From Toxorhynchites rutilus septentrionalis (Eukaryota; Arthropoda; Insecta; Diptera; Culicidae): DNA of 64,000 bases. Both the position numbers and the translations under genes were made by a program. The DNA lies in assembly GCF_029784135.1 (NCBI RefSeq), contig NC_073745.1:64820218-64884217 (forward strand), written 5' to 3'. The stretch's first letter is position 1. Every line of letters begins with the position of its first letter. Positions 24,005 to 38,135 of this stretch are shown in pieces. A model generated the notes under the pieces. It saw only the letters and a list, made by a program, of their open reading frames with translations, did not search any database and had not been told where the DNA came from.

Positions 24005-25301
24005 AAGGGTGTGTCACATCAAATTGCATCACGGAAAAAAACGCTGTAGAAATTCGCCCAGTAGACCGATCCTTTTGAAAATTTTAGACAGTAAAATAAA
24101 AACTATTAAACAACTTTTGGCATTTTCTTTTTATTCATACTTCGAGCCCAAGCCCGTATGCTCGCACCTTCCTCTTTACCCCGTCCATAAGGTTCTGTAC
24201 AACGTCAGGTTGTAGTTTTTTGAACAGAAATCCATTTTCTTTTGAAGTCCGCCTCCGATTTGACAACTTTTGGGTTCTTCCGGAGGGCCTGCTTCATAAT
24301 CGCCCAATATTTCTCTATTGGGCGAAGCTCCGGCGCGTTGGACGGGTGCATTTCCTTTGGCACGAAGGTGACCGCGTTGGCTTCGTACCATTCCAACACG
24401 TCCTTTGAATAGTGGCACGAAGCGAGATCCGGCCAGAAGATGGTCGGGCCCTCGTGCTGCTTCAATAGTGGTAGTAAGCGCTTCTGTAGGCACTCCTTAA
24501 GGTAAACCTGCCCGTTTACCGTGCCGGTCATCACGAAGGGGGCGCTCCGCTTTCCGCAAGAGCAGATCGCTTGCCACACCATGTACTTTTTGGCAAACTT
24601 GGATAGTTTCTGCTTGCGAATCTCCTCCGTAACGCTGAATTTGTCCTCTGCGGAGAAGAACAACAGGCCCGGCAGCTGACGAAAGTCTGCTTTGACGTAG
24701 GTTTCGTCGTCCATTACCAGGCAATGCGGCTTCGTCAGCATTTCGGTGTACAGCTTCCGGGCTCGCGTCTTCCCCACCATGTTTTGCCTTTCGTCGCGGT
24801 TAGGAGCCTTTTGAACCTTGTATGTACGCAGGTCCTCCCGCTGCTTGGTCCGCTGGACGAATGAACTTGACAAATTCAGCTTATTGACGACATCCCGGAC
24901 TGAACTTCTCGGATCACGTCTAAACTGCTTAACTACGCGCTTGTGATCTTTTTCACTGACGGAGCATCCATTTTTGCCGTTCTTCACCTTCCGGTCGATG
25001 GTTAGGTTCTCGAAGTATCGTTTTAGTACTCTGCTGACCATGGATTAGACGATTCCCAGCATCTCACCGATGTCCCGATGTGACAACTCCGCATTCTCGA
25101 AATGAGTGCACAGGATTAATTCACGACGCTCTTTTTCGTTCGACGGCATTTTTCCAAATTTACGATAAATTGACAGTGAAGCATGGCCAACGTGATCTAT
25201 ACACTCTTATCTGATTATAAGCGAAAGCTGAAGATATAATTCCTAAAAATTAAATTTCTACAGCGTTTTTACCGTGATGCAATTTGATGTGACACACCCT
25301 T
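24005..25301 (-). mobile_element. DD37E Tc1/mariner-type transposon (ITmD37E-like), copy 1
   Basis: Long inverted ends beginning AAGGGTGTGTCACATCAAAT are perfect at the tips on both sides, with TA duplications at 24003-24004 and 25302-25303. Length 1297 bp. It carries a nearly intact transposase on the minus strand. It lies inside what was a ~66-bp intron of the THAP/P-like locus, 19 bases after the splice donor. The ends match copy 2 (54754-56022) closely, which implies recent activity of the family in this genome. Confidence 0.93.
24135..25149 (-). pseudogene. DD37E transposase, near intact (copy 1)
   Basis: The frame starts MPSNEKERRELILCTHFENA at 25149, with a helix-turn-helix (LSHRDIGEMLGIV). 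A catalytic domain follows: VMDDETYVKAD (first Asp), FWPDLASCHYS (second Asp) and LRPIEKYWA (Glu). I count 37 residues between the second Asp and the Glu, the spacing that defines the DD37E group known from mosquitoes. The protein cuts and pastes the element through the inverted ends. Two lesions are visible: a TAA at the codon that is CAA (Gln) in copy 2, just before SMVSRVLKRY, and a frame change in an A-run near the C-terminus (after KWISVQK), which replaces the last ~25 residues. The main frame between the lesions is open for 278 codons. Confidence 0.92.
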
Positions 25302-25956
25302 TATGTTGCAATCTAAACCTACTAACGCAGGTCAAATTCATATTTCAGAGGAAAACGTTGACTCGAACATGAAAGTCCTGCTAGAGGCTATCGAACTAGC
25401 CGTGCCATTACCAGTGACAAGGGAGAGCTGCGGAATGGGCTGTACGGACGATTCTGGATGGGAGGATTTTCAGCATCCCGACTGTCCTGACGGCAATACC
25501 CAGGACGTGGAGCTGTTTGATAAATCTGTGATAAAAACGCTGCGGGAAAAATTTACGAAGAAAATTAACCGTCTGGCGCAAGTTTCCGTGAAGCAAAAGT
25601 CTACAACAGCTACGCGTACAGTTAATGCCATTTCTATTTAATGCTAAAGACTTCAATCAATATAATCAACATGGGCTGTTGATCAGAGAGAAGGAAAGAC
25701 ATCTCCAAATGTTGGATAACATTATTAAACAGAGAAACAAGAAAATGGAAGAACGCAACCAGGATATAGAAGCACTTCGAAATGATTGCAATAAGTTTCA
25801 GGAAGAAGTACAGCCACGTTCAGATCAGCTCGTTAAAAAGAAGCAAGGAAACACTTCAATAAGGTTTTCACGAACAATCAAGTTGCATTAATTCTCGGGG
25901 AGAAGAAGAGAGTTGTATGGTCGACTGATGAGATTGCTCGAGCGTTTTCGTTAAGG

Positions 25957-27400
25957 TGAGCTTTGTATGTATGGTTAAGGGTACCAAAATCATATGAACA
26001 ATTCTAATAGCGACAGATTTTCTATAAAGCCTCATTAGCAATATTGACCAAAAAATAATCATAAATATTTTCTAGTTTCACAAGTAAGGTCGGGTGTTCG
26101 GTAGCTCATTGAAGCTACGTATAATGCTTTCTATGCCTAAGACTTAATATCAACCATTATAGAGTTGTCCCTCTTTTTTAGTTTTGGGCTATGGTTGACT
26201 TAGAAACGTTCTAACTTAAAAATATACTACTCAGCATAATTATAATGCCAATTACAATAACGTGCTAAATGAATAACTCTTTAAAATCACTAACTAATTT
26301 TATTAGTGGGACTTTTACAGGTTTTGAGGAAAGCCCTAAGAATTTCGTTGACTGAAGTTTGTTTTTTAGAATTAGAACGAGTGCGAGACTAGCACTCAAT
26401 ATATGAATATATAATTATTCAATAATACACTTTACTTCGTAGGTAGTATAATAATTATTCAACAAACATTAAACTCTCGAAACAGTCCCATGTTTTCTTG
26501 AATAATTTAGGACAAAATGATAAATAATCTTAAGTATTTTTTATCATTTATTTGTATTTTCTATGTAAACTATCGATTGAATGCAAATAATGACGACACA
26601 ATTTTTTCCGTTCTCCAATACATGTATACATGGCCTACTGCTCCACCTCTATATGTACCTCATTGTGTGGAGATATTAAATTAGCAATTGAAATTCAGAA
26701 TCGTGACATATGAATGTTTTTATCCGTTGTAGGACTAACGTATGCATTTGAAAAATGGGCTCCTTGTGGATGGCAAGGAAAAAAACTACAAAAATAATTC
26801 AATTAAAAAAAATTCCTTAAATTCTGTGTTTTTTAAACCTTCTACAACAAAGCTTCAACGCCCAGCCGGGCACACAGTGGTCCCTGAGAAAATTTAGGCG
26901 GCCAAAACCCAAAAAATGAAGTTGCATCAAAAAACAAAAATCCAACAGTCCTCTATTCTAGGATGTTCAAGGCACCTAGGATCACGTGTTTTGCCCCATT
27001 ATTTTTTTTATTTTTTCAGTAGAGTGACCATTTCCATTTTAGGGTTGTCCGAAAAATCAACTGTTTCCTCTTTTTTCCAAAAATGACTTTTTTCAAAAAT
27101 TCATTACTTTTGAACTACTAAACCGATTCAGATGATCGACATATCAAATTAAAGCCAATCATTAAAGTTATTTTTTGAAAATACACTACACCTGCAGAAA
27201 ATTCGAAACTGTTCTCGTTATTATTGATTGTATTCGTTTTTTATTGTTTTCATAATCTCGGGACCAAGGGCACTATATTTTTTTTCATATTTTTTTCTGA
27301 AAAGCTGAGGATCTTTCACATAATATATGTCGAAACCAGAGAGACCTTTTTTCTCATTTTTGAGTTATGATTTTACCGTTAACCGATGGTTCGAAAAATC
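25957..27400. other. AT-rich interval, no supported gene
   Basis: Presumably intron or 3' sequence of the THAP/P-like locus followed by intergenic DNA. No further exon was recognised after the donor at 25956. No TE domain. Confidence 0.35.
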
Positions 27401-27419
27401 AATGTTTTCCTCTTTTTTT

Positions 27420-28170
27420 TTTGTTTTTTGGTGAAACCAAGTCGAAAAATGAACTCAAACACGATAATAACCAGAGATCGAAATGCTCGCCGATTTGAGA
27501 CGAAAAACATCCATTTTCACCCACAGGGAAAAATAGTTGAGAATATAGGAGGCGAGAGAATGTTATACGCTCACTTCGATTCTCGCGAGAAACGCAAAGC
27601 CGATTTTTATTTTTCGGTGAGTTTTGATTGCCGAAAAATGGTTTCGTTTTCAGTGACTCCTTGATGCCGATAATGGTTTTTCACTTCTTCAGTACAGCTG
27701 AAAACATGCGGCAATATTGGGTTTCGTCGTGAAATGAACATGAGATGGATTAATATTTGTACAATTCAGACGCTGTCCAAATGCAGATCGTTTGGACGCT
27801 GCTCTAACAGACTAATGTTGGTAAAGTTAGCTTTGATTTTTCGCTCCATATTTTCAGTACCAAATGCGAGACGAAAAAGCATTCTTGTTGAACTTCCGAG
27901 ATAGAGATTTTCCACATCTCTTTCACTCTGAAAAAGAATTTTCGGTGAAAAGGAAGAGACGAAAATATCAACAATACACGGTTCATCGAAAACTAGATTG
28001 ATTGACTGAATATTTATCGCGCAGCCGAGCGAGAATTTCGATCTCTGATAAAAACTGAAAATTTTGAAAAATTTTGAATTTTGAAAATTTTGAACCCCTT
28101 GCCCCTCCTCCCCATTTGGTTTTTTGGAGAAACCGAGTTGAAAAATGAACTCTGCGTATCCCAAAATACA
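27420..28170. repeat. Diverged repeat pair, partly inverted
   Basis: A block reading GAAACC[A/G]AGT[C/T]GAAAAATG occurs in direct orientation at about 27433 and 28130. A CAGAGATCGAAATGCTCGCC block at 27471 is mirrored at 28024-28048. This suggests two overlapping copies of an old non-autonomous element. Boundaries are uncertain. Confidence 0.35.
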
Positions 28171-29625
28171 CATTTTGATACCAAATACGATAAAGTACGA
28201 TAAAAACTGAACTTTGCCCCCATGCCCCCTGTTTCATTTTTCACTGTTTTCGTCGTACATTACGTTGTAATTTGCTTGAATGGAATATACAGTCATTTAT
28301 TTAATTACTGTTTTATAAATAAGATTTGTAGTGGATCTGGTTGTGATTTGAACGTTTTTCTCATACAAAAACCCGCTAGCTTGCATATAAGCACCACGTA
28401 TGCAGATGCGGCTCATAAAACGTTTGAGTGCACAAGTACTAAACTTGTTTCCTGTCCAACCCTTTACCCTTTTTCGTGCATCGCTCGAAAACCAGAACGA
28501 ATGAAAATTAAATAGTCTTACTTATAGCAGTAATTGGCACCACCGTTGCGCTATTAGTATTGGCTTCCAGTTCGTGGTCCAAATTGATGTGGAAGTTATG
28601 GACAGTGTGAATTCTTGTTAGAGATTTATACAAATTATTCTATTATCGTAGAATAATTAACCATATTATAATTATCCAATTATCTATAACTACTGTGAAT
28701 AATAAATAACAGTACAGAATACGTAACATATCTATTGCTTTGGAGCCGTGCCGATCAAATTTCCATTACTTGGTATTGTAAGACCCATACGGTTACATTT
28801 TTCGTTCTGAGGAACAGTCGAAGCAGAATATATCATTAATTTCTATGATTTCAGGAAAAACATAAAGTTATGTATCTTATTTTTTATGGAAATTATTATC
28901 GTCCTCACATTCTCTTGGATCTCGAAGTTTCGATGTAGCTTGTTATACAGTAAACCCTGTTTTTGTTTTATGTGCTTTTATGTGCGAAATTTCTAAAGGA
29001 AATCGCACAAAAAAAACGAAGGTACAACATGTCACAACGTACAGAAGGAAAACAAAAGGAAAGCGAATGTTGATCACGAATGGAATCATTAGGATTTTAC
29101 ATTTTTCGGAAGAAAAACATCTTAAAATATACTTTGCATATACTGCTCTATGCACCAGGCATAGCTGATTAATGTATGTATAATTTTTTTTATAAAAAAT
29201 CTGTTGTCAAAACTTTAAATGCGTTTTTCTCAAAACTATGTTTTCGAAATTTCGGGGAAACACTAACTCAAAACTATTCAACCGATTTGGCTAAAAAAAT
29301 TTCTAGACACACATATCTAAATACGTAACCTTTAAAACATTTAATTTTTTAATAATAAACAATTTTATTTAAACTATTTATCAAGAAAAGAAAACAAGAA
29401 ATCGATTTTGAGAACTTTTTTCACGAGTCCGCCATTTTGTTTTAGTTTTTTTGTTTTATGTATATTATAGGCTAGTTCATTAGAATAAAATCTGCAGAAT
29501 AATAATCTTTTTGAATTTTTTATTTCAGATGACTTCGTAAGGCTGTGTGCTTCCCCGAACCAACTCATTTTTTTTTCGAGGACCCCACTCTGACGTCAAA
29601 TATTAAAAACAAATTTATGTAAAAT
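28171..29625. other. AT-rich interval, nothing recognised
   Basis: Several short open frames without motifs. No inverted-repeat structure noted by eye. Confidence 0.4.
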
Positions 29626-31714
<2,089 letters not shown>

Positions 31715-32135
31715 CATTAGGCGGCGGTTACACTGGATGCAGAAAAGTGGTCGTACGAATTGTATGGAATAGTGAAAGTAAACAACCACATTGAGTTGTA
31801 TTGGTGTGGTTACTTTGCTTCCTCCTTGCTTCGTTCGAATTCGTCTGCTTCTATCGAACAAAATTGTTTGTTTCTCTTCGTACAATCGAATTTTCGTGCG
31901 TATTCCTATCCAAAGTAACCTTAGCCTTAGGCGGCGTGGACACTGGATGCAGAAAAGTGGTCGTACGAATTGTATGCGATAGTGAAAGTAAACAACCACA
32001 TTGAGTTGTATTGGTGTGGTAACATTGCTTCCCACTTGCTTCGTTCGAATTCGCCAGCTTCTATCGAACAAAATTGTTTATTTCTCTTCGTCAGTTATCA
32101 CACAATCAAGTTTTCGTGCGTACTCCGATCCAGTG
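31715..32135. repeat. Tandem duplication of a ~210-bp unit
   Basis: Unit 1 (from about 31715) and unit 2 (from about 31925) both read TTAGGCGGCG, CACTGGATGCAGAAAAGTGG, TCGTACGAATTGTATG and GAGTTGTATTGGTGTGGT, then TTCGTTCGAATTCG. They are roughly 90% alike by eye. A third, partial similarity lies at 31670-31714. The minus-strand open frame across both units is repetitive with the DNA and is not taken as a gene. Confidence 0.85.
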
Positions 32136-33659
32136 TCACCTCGCCCTCATGTTCGGGATAGAATCGAACAGCTTTTGACCTAAGACAAGACGTGACAACT
32201 GGCTTCTTACTCTTCTTTCTGCATTTTCGTCGACCAAGTGCTAGATAACAGGAAAGCGAGATGTGAAGGTTGCCAAATGTTATAAAATTTCGGAAGATTA
32301 TTTTCCAATGAAAAACATGTGTTCTTCGTATCATGTATTTTCTGAGCTGCACCTTTTTTTGTGTTAATTCTTCAACCGAATGTCACATATTTCAAACAAT
32401 AAGTACTTTCCTGTTATTTCGGTATGCTAAAAAATTAAATGTGAAGAGATAAAGAAAACTAGAAAACGTAGATTTGATAGTAGGAGTATATGTTGAAATA
32501 CATGAATTAAATTCATAGTTCATTTTATTTATCAAGAGATTATGGGCCTTACCGTTTACACTTCACGATGAAATCGAAATGAACGACGCGCCATTAAATT
32601 TCGTTCCACGAGTTAAAGAAAATTATGCGTTTTCAGGTAGAATGAACCCTTTTCAAATAGAAATTATGAATAAAAATTAAATTTTCCGTATCAAATTAGT
32701 ATGAATGTGAATGTGAATGGAAAACTTTGCTTTCTTCATTTGGTAAAATAATCTCGTACAAAAATTGTATTTGAAGATAATTTTATATTATAATGATAAG
32801 TTATAGTGAGAATATCGGAAAGTGTATAGGAAATAGGTCAAGTTAGGGTAAGAAAGACGAGCTTCAAGTAAATAAATAACGCCAAGTAAAAATTTTCATT
32901 CAGATTTTAGCAATTTAAAAGTGCTTTCGGACTGAGTAGTAAGGCTTGTTAAAAACTAATTTCGTATCCAGATGTCGGCACCGTATCGTTGTCATCGCGG
33001 ATACACTTCATTTCGTTTTCGCCGTGAAGTGTATACAGAAATAAGGCTTTCAACTATGATATCGTTCAAATACTAACAGTACTGAAATATTGATGAAATA
33101 ATACATTCCCAAAATATAACATAGCGTTTATTCAAGTTTTTTTTGTAGGTATGTATTTGTATTTGTTCAGGTTCCAACATGTTTTTGAAATTTTTCCTGC
33201 TGCCTTGGTTGTTATTTGTTATTTGATCCTAATTTTATTGCTAACTGCTTTACTGTTGGAAAATAATGTTCTTCTCTGCTAGGCCGCTGCTATTATGCTA
33301 TGCTAGATGGCAATCACAAAAAGATGTAGGGTGAAAATTTCGATGCAATGTTTCCCTCTCTTCAGGAACTGAGCACCGGACGTAACAGAAACGAAAATAT
33401 ACAAAGAATCCATAATAGAAATTTTCGCTAAAATGAAATGTGAATGCAACTATTATTCAATTTTGAATATATTTGGCAACACTGTGAAAATGTTGGAAAT
33501 TCCATTTTTGTGTATTTATCTTTGTCAATTGTTTTCCTCATCAACCAATCAGAAGCCGAGTTGCAAGTGGTCCGAGTTTGACAGAAGAAGTGGTCCGGAA
33601 TCGGCCCCCTATTGTCATGTCTCGTCTCAGCTTTTGACAAGCGCTAACAGGGATCGCAT
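32136..33659. other. AT-rich interval, no supported gene
   Basis: A stretch at 32960-33040 weakly resembles the inner part of the 231-bp MITE found at 36105, 38778 and 41242. Otherwise nothing is recognised. Confidence 0.35.
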
Positions 33660-33870
33660 ACCAGGCTGCTTAGATACGTCCTTATAGTTTCTGCTTGTTT
33701 TTGGATTTTTTCGTACGAACCGACATCTTTGCGATCTGCCACATACTAGATAGAATTTAAGTCCGGTGACAAATCATTTCTTCACAGTTCGGGCGGCGTG
33801 TTTGGGGTCGTTGTCTTGCATGAATTGCATTTTAACGGCATTGTAACATACTCAATCTCAACATCTGGGA
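33660..33870 (-). pseudogene. Tc1-like transposase fragment
   Basis: The minus strand reads KMQFMQDNDPKHAARTVKK, the segment around the second catalytic Asp of Tc1-like transposases, followed by a broken stretch. Only about 200 bp are recognisable and no ends were found. It is a different copy from the remnant at 18740-19690, with the motif better kept. Confidence 0.6.
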
Positions 33871-34309
33871 AAGATAAAACCCACTTCATTCAGTATAAGC
33901 AAAAGGAATAAAATTATCCCATTCCGGAAACAATTTATCATCGCAACCGGACACTTGTGACTTTTGTCAAGCCACTCAAGTACATCCACCCCATAGAAAT
34001 TCATTGCATTGCTTAATTTACATTTTATTGCTTACACATGTTTCCACACCGCTCGAAGAGCAAGTGTGAAATACAATAGCTCGGATTTCAACCCGCTGCG
34101 TTGCGCGCAGTTCAATATTCTTTTGACCCACATTCTATGTTATGATTGTTCAGCAACAAACATACATTAACCTTTTTACATAGCCACACCGATAGCGATT
34201 GGTTATTAGAAATTACCGAAGTAACTCCAGGCACCTCCCATTTAAATAAGTATGTGTAATCTTGTGTAGAGTTTAAGTTACATGATAATTTGAGAGAAGA
34301 ATAAAGTCA
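33871..34309. other. Interval with no recognised feature
   Basis: Possibly further decayed Tc1 sequence, but no motif could be read. Confidence 0.35.
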
Positions 34310-35599
34310 AGGCCCATTTATACGTTGCTAGTAGCTGACTTGACAATGAGCAGCTACTGACCCGGTGGACTCGCTTGACAATTGGTTGACTCGCCTTGTC
34401 CGTTCACACAGTGTGAGCTGCTGGCGAGAAACTAGATACTACGGCACGGGTTTACCAGGGATGCCAGGCGACTTTTCAAATGTCCATCAAATAGTCAGAA
34501 ACAGCAATCAGGTCCGAATTTGTCAAATGATTGGTCCAAAATCGACTTCTTTATTGGCAGTTTTCATCTTAGGTTTTCAGTTGAATGTATCATCACACAA
34601 TTTTATAGCAAAACAAACGCTGATCGTGTTTAAAAATACATACTTTGTGCTGAATTTCTTTGAACTGAAGGTACTATCCGAAAAAGCAGAAAGAGAAAAG
34701 GATTCGGGCCAGGAATTAGATGCAAAGAAAAGGAGCAACAAATACAATATTGAAGGAACTCTACGATGAGGATCCCCGAGATTACAGAGCAGTGTTGATA
34801 ATAACACCTGAACAAGTGAAAAAACTGTTGGATTTAATTGCTCCACGAATACAACGCCAAGATACAGTCATGAGGGATGCTGTACCTGCAAGAGTTAAAT
34901 TAGAAATGACATTGATGTGCCTTTGTTTTGGAATATCGTTGGGATTGTTGTCGATATTTTTTAGAATCTCGAAAACATCCATAGCTCAGATAATTCCGAA
35001 AGGATGTGATGTTATAAATGGTAGTCTAAAAGATTTTTTTTTAATTTTATTTATTTTGTGAAATGAAAATGATAGTCGATTTGCAGGTGCAATAAATACG
35101 CTTCAAAAATTTTAATAATGAATGAAAATGTACTTTTTTAAATCGAATATGTATTCTGTTTCTTAGAACAATACTTTTTTTTGTAAGTTGTGATCTGATA
35201 ATGATTCTATATTAGAGATTCTCAAGAAAACTATCTCAAAAAGAAAGCGTGCCCCGCCAGCGTGCAAAACGAAATAACAATTATTTCGTTTAGAAACTAT
35301 GAGGGTTTTATTTGTTTTTCCAATAATTTTGAAGTCTATAAATATCTTCACATATTTTCAAATATCTTAAAAATAGAGACATTTCATTACATTTGGCATC
35401 ACTGATTCGAACGCTAAATTCTGTTTTTGACGTTGTGAAGCATGCAAGTGCGAGTAAATTCAAAAAACTTTGAAGTAGCTCGCACGCCGGATCACACATG
35501 ACAATAACTGGCATGATGTGTTCACACGGTGTGAGTAGCTGCACTGCAGTAACTGACTAGACCGACTCGTATGCTTACTCGCACCGTCTGAACCCGGCT
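34310..35599 (+). mobile_element. PIF/Harbinger-type element, internally deleted
   Basis: The left end AGGCCCATTTATACGTTGCT and the inverted right end AGCCGGGTTCAGACGGTGCG are imperfect inverted repeats. They are flanked on both sides by TCA (34307-34309 and 35600-35602), a 3-bp duplication close to the TWA preferred by the family. A second inverted block, GTTCACACAGTGTGAG near 34400 and TTCACACGGTGTGAG at 35521, lies inside. The N-terminal part of a HARBI1-like nuclease is coded in the middle; the catalytic part is missing. Confidence 0.65.
34720..35061 (+). pseudogene. Harbinger (HARBI1-like) nuclease, N-terminal part
   Basis: The frame reads from an ATG at 34720 through RDYRAVLIITPEQVKKLLDL, APRIQRQDTVMRDAVPARVK, MTLMCLCFGISLG and FRISKTSIAQIIPKGCDVI. 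This matches the region ahead of the DDE domain of Harbinger transposases, where a helix-turn-helix-like RxSxxxISxIIPxVC pattern is typical. The frame then runs into an AT-rich stop after about 113 codons, so the DDE residues are absent. It would be inactive as a nuclease. Whether the peptide is expressed cannot be told. Confidence 0.7.
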
Positions 35600-35602
35600 T
35601 CA

Positions 35603-36104
35603 GTCTAGTTGGAACGGTAATCGATACAGCTGCGTTATTATTTTATCCGGAAAATACCACGAAATTCCCACTCCGCGTACGGTAGCGTAACGTTTTCGAG
35701 AAGCACCCCCAGAACATAATGTTACCTACTCCGTATTTGAACGTTCTTGTCGTGTACACTGAATTCTTTTTTTAAGCGATTTTTTTTCCGTGTTTTTTAT
35801 GCGATTCTCTCGAAATTACGCGTTTTTTGCGTAATTTTCGTGAAACAACTAGTTTTCTTCCAAAAACAGTCAAAATAAACAAGTGGTCCCATATTTGGTG
35901 ACTGAAGCCGAGACGAGACGAGACGAGTTGTTTGTCTCGTTTTCTGGAATAGGACCCTATGCTTTATTTGAATTTGCGGTTAAATGCTCATTTGAATATT
36001 TTGCATTGGAGTGGTCTTATTGTTTTGTCCGACACTGGATACAGCTTAGACTCTGTCTGATTTAGAATAATACTTTATAAGAAGAAAATGTTCTGTATTG
36101 ATTG
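35603..36104. other. Interval with no recognised feature
   Basis: It includes a short GAGAC/GACGA simple repeat near 35910-35935. No domain. Confidence 0.4.
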
Positions 36105-36341
36105 TACAGGAAGTTACATCTAGTTCGACATATAGCTAATTGAACAGACCTGAAATGCGACACGTTTAACTGGGCATTTTTGTAAACATCGAATTCGGGG
36201 CCCAAATTATGGGCCCACATTGAAAGTCGTAACCAGACGTCGATACTGTGCCACTTTCATCGCGAATGTCCAATTACAGGTCAAAATTGCCTCCAATGCG
36301 AGTGGTGCCTTGACATGTCGAATTATATGTAACTTACTGTA
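36105..36341. mobile_element. MITE with TACAG...TTACTGTA ends, copy 1
   Basis: About 237 bp, ending TTACTGTA, inverted to TACAG[T/G]AA at the start. Its inner sequence (AATTGAACAGACCTG, ACATTGAAAGTCGTAACCAG, CAATTACAGGTCAAAATTGC) matches copies at 38778-39008 and 41242-41470. No coding sequence. Confidence 0.7.
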
Positions 36342-36424
36342 GTTCAAAGATACAATGCGTAGTTCGTGATTATTAAACCTTTCACGAAAATTAAAAATCT
36401 AGGCTTGACACAGGCCATCAACTC

Positions 36425-37120
36425 CTGCTCAGGCTGTTGGTCAACCTCATTTCCTATTTTTTCCAGTGTCTGAAATTTTTAGCCATTTTCCCACGCCTCC
36501 TCCGTTCAGCTACGATGATACCTCAATACCTTTCTATTGGGTGGAATTTCGAGCAGCTTGGTGGGTTCATCTCGCTCTCAATAACGTCTTCTCCGTTATC
36601 GCTATATCATTGTTGTGCATTCTTTCTATAGCGCCAACTTGCCAAACCGGGACTCCGGTGAAACGTCGACAAACGTTGTTTCAAGCGATACACAACATAA
36701 CCTTCGATTCAAACTTCTGCTTAAATTTGTACATAACCTTTGTAGTAGGAGATTTGTCTTTCATGTAGAATTGGTCATTTCCGGGCACCTGGGACGTTGC
36801 CTTTGTTGCTTCTGTTCAGCTTCCGTCATCCTGAACAAATAATTTTCCGTCGTGCATCTGAATCATCCAGTTGCATTAAGATCTCGCTTGTCGGATTTCG
36901 TCGTCAGTGTACATTGGGGATCTTGTTTACATTCTACACCCTATTGCCTCCTTTCTTAGAGATAGTCTTGCAGATGTACGACTTCGAACAACGGAACTTT
37001 CCGGCCACTTCCCGTTGACTTACCGAATCTTCGTTGCTGAACATGTTATGCAGCGAGCTGAGCGATGGGCGGCTCTCGCCGTTCGTCGTTCGGTTAAAAG
37101 ATTTGTTGGGTTTTAGCCGT
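36425..37120 (-). pseudogene. Tc1/mariner-type transposase remnant, probably DD37-related
   Basis: Minus-strand pieces in changing frames read GNDQFYMKDKSPTTKVMYKF, then EMNPPSCSKFHPIERY followed by GIIVAERRRRGK and WKKIGNEVDQQ. The order (first-Asp region, then NPPxCxxxxPIExYWxII) is that of the wider ITmD37-type group and resembles the piece at 52085-52290. The second Asp motif is not readable. No ends were found. Confidence 0.55.
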
Positions 37121-37615
37121 GATCGTTACGTAACAAAACTTTATTTTATTCCTGAAAAAAATCACACGCCCCTTTATGCTTGAGTAGCTAGCTTCGATTC
37201 TGGTACTGAATGAGGTGTGTTTCCTGAGCCAAGATGGTAAAGCACGTGTTTTAATGGGCTCAACAGTCGCTGGTGAGCAGCATGCAAACAACATAAAAAA
37301 GGTATTAGATTGACTTAATAGCTTCACATCAGCGTATTTCGCCATTGCGAATTTATTGATTTGGTTACTTTCTATTATGAAGTGGTACACCACAAAGTTC
37401 ACTTACCTCAGTCTTGAAAAAGGCCAATTTGAAGATAAATTAATGAATAGTTCGGGAATTAAACACACGAACGTTCGCTTAGTAAGAAAACGTCAATTTG
37501 GACGGTAGGAAGTTCGACGAGTCAGCTAGTTTGGTATGGTCGAGGTTTTGTTACTTAATGTGACATAGGGGGGAGGGGGGGTAAGCGTGCTCGTTACGTA
37601 ACAAAATTCAATTTA
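37121..37615. other. Interval with GTTACGTAAC motif, no gene
   Basis: CGTTACGTAACAAAA occurs near 37124 and again near 37592, together with an ATAGGGGGGAGGGGGG stretch. The same pair of motifs occurs at 48049-48160. It is probably an unclassified non-autonomous element ending next to element C. Confidence 0.4.
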
Positions 37616-38135
37616 TGACGTAGGACTACGTCTAACCGGAAGATATAGGGGGTGAAATGGAAATCTAGGCACTGAACAAGTAGGAAAAAATGCAAGATTT
37701 GGAACGCTTATAACTCGATCATTTCTCAATAGATCGCAAAGGTTTTTGCATCAATTGATAGAAAATATATCTACGCATCTATCATAACGAATAACATTTC
37801 ATTTTTCTTGAGATAAATAATTGAATAATTGTGAAATATCAAGCATTGTCCAAATGCATTATGTGCCCATTTTTGATTGGTCCATTTTGTGCTCCTCAAA
37901 TCGTACCGACCAAAACGGGCAACCAGAGCAGCAGCGAAATAGAATGAAGCACGATTGGAAAGGAAAAAGAAAAAATATGAACGAAACATTGGTCGCAGTC
38001 TCACACATGCGTAATTCTCGAGCCAGCCAGTCAGCTTAAAAATCCCCGCTCCGCTGCCGTAACGATCATTCTCATTCAAACCGTACACCACATCGGTTCG
38101 CATCACAACACATCAACAAACCAACCCAAGCAGCC

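Larger units (their letters stand above)
23764..25955 (+). pseudogene. THAP9/P-element-transposase-like gene, partial, with transposon in an intron
   Basis: Three blocks read on. Exon 1 (23764-23985) contains RYSRKEQKKIEDILRAHS and ends at donor CAAG|GTAATA. Exon 2 starts at 25349 after TATTTCAG and keeps the frame (EENVDSNMKVLLEAIEL). The third block has a coiled coil (REKERHLQMLDNIIKQRNKK, then MEERNQDIEALRNDC), then KVFTNNQVALILGEKKRVVW and STDEIARAFSLR before donor TTAAG|GTGAGC. The last motif resembles the segment after the leucine zipper in P-element and THAP9 transposases, where a TDxQIxxL pattern precedes the RNase H-like core. The passage between exon 2 and the coiled coil needs a further small intron or a frameshift, and a 1-nt loss in an A-run near 25835 breaks the last frame. 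The zinc finger and catalytic core are not in view. It may be a domesticated gene, a dead P-like element, or a gene with sequence errors. Confidence 0.45.
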
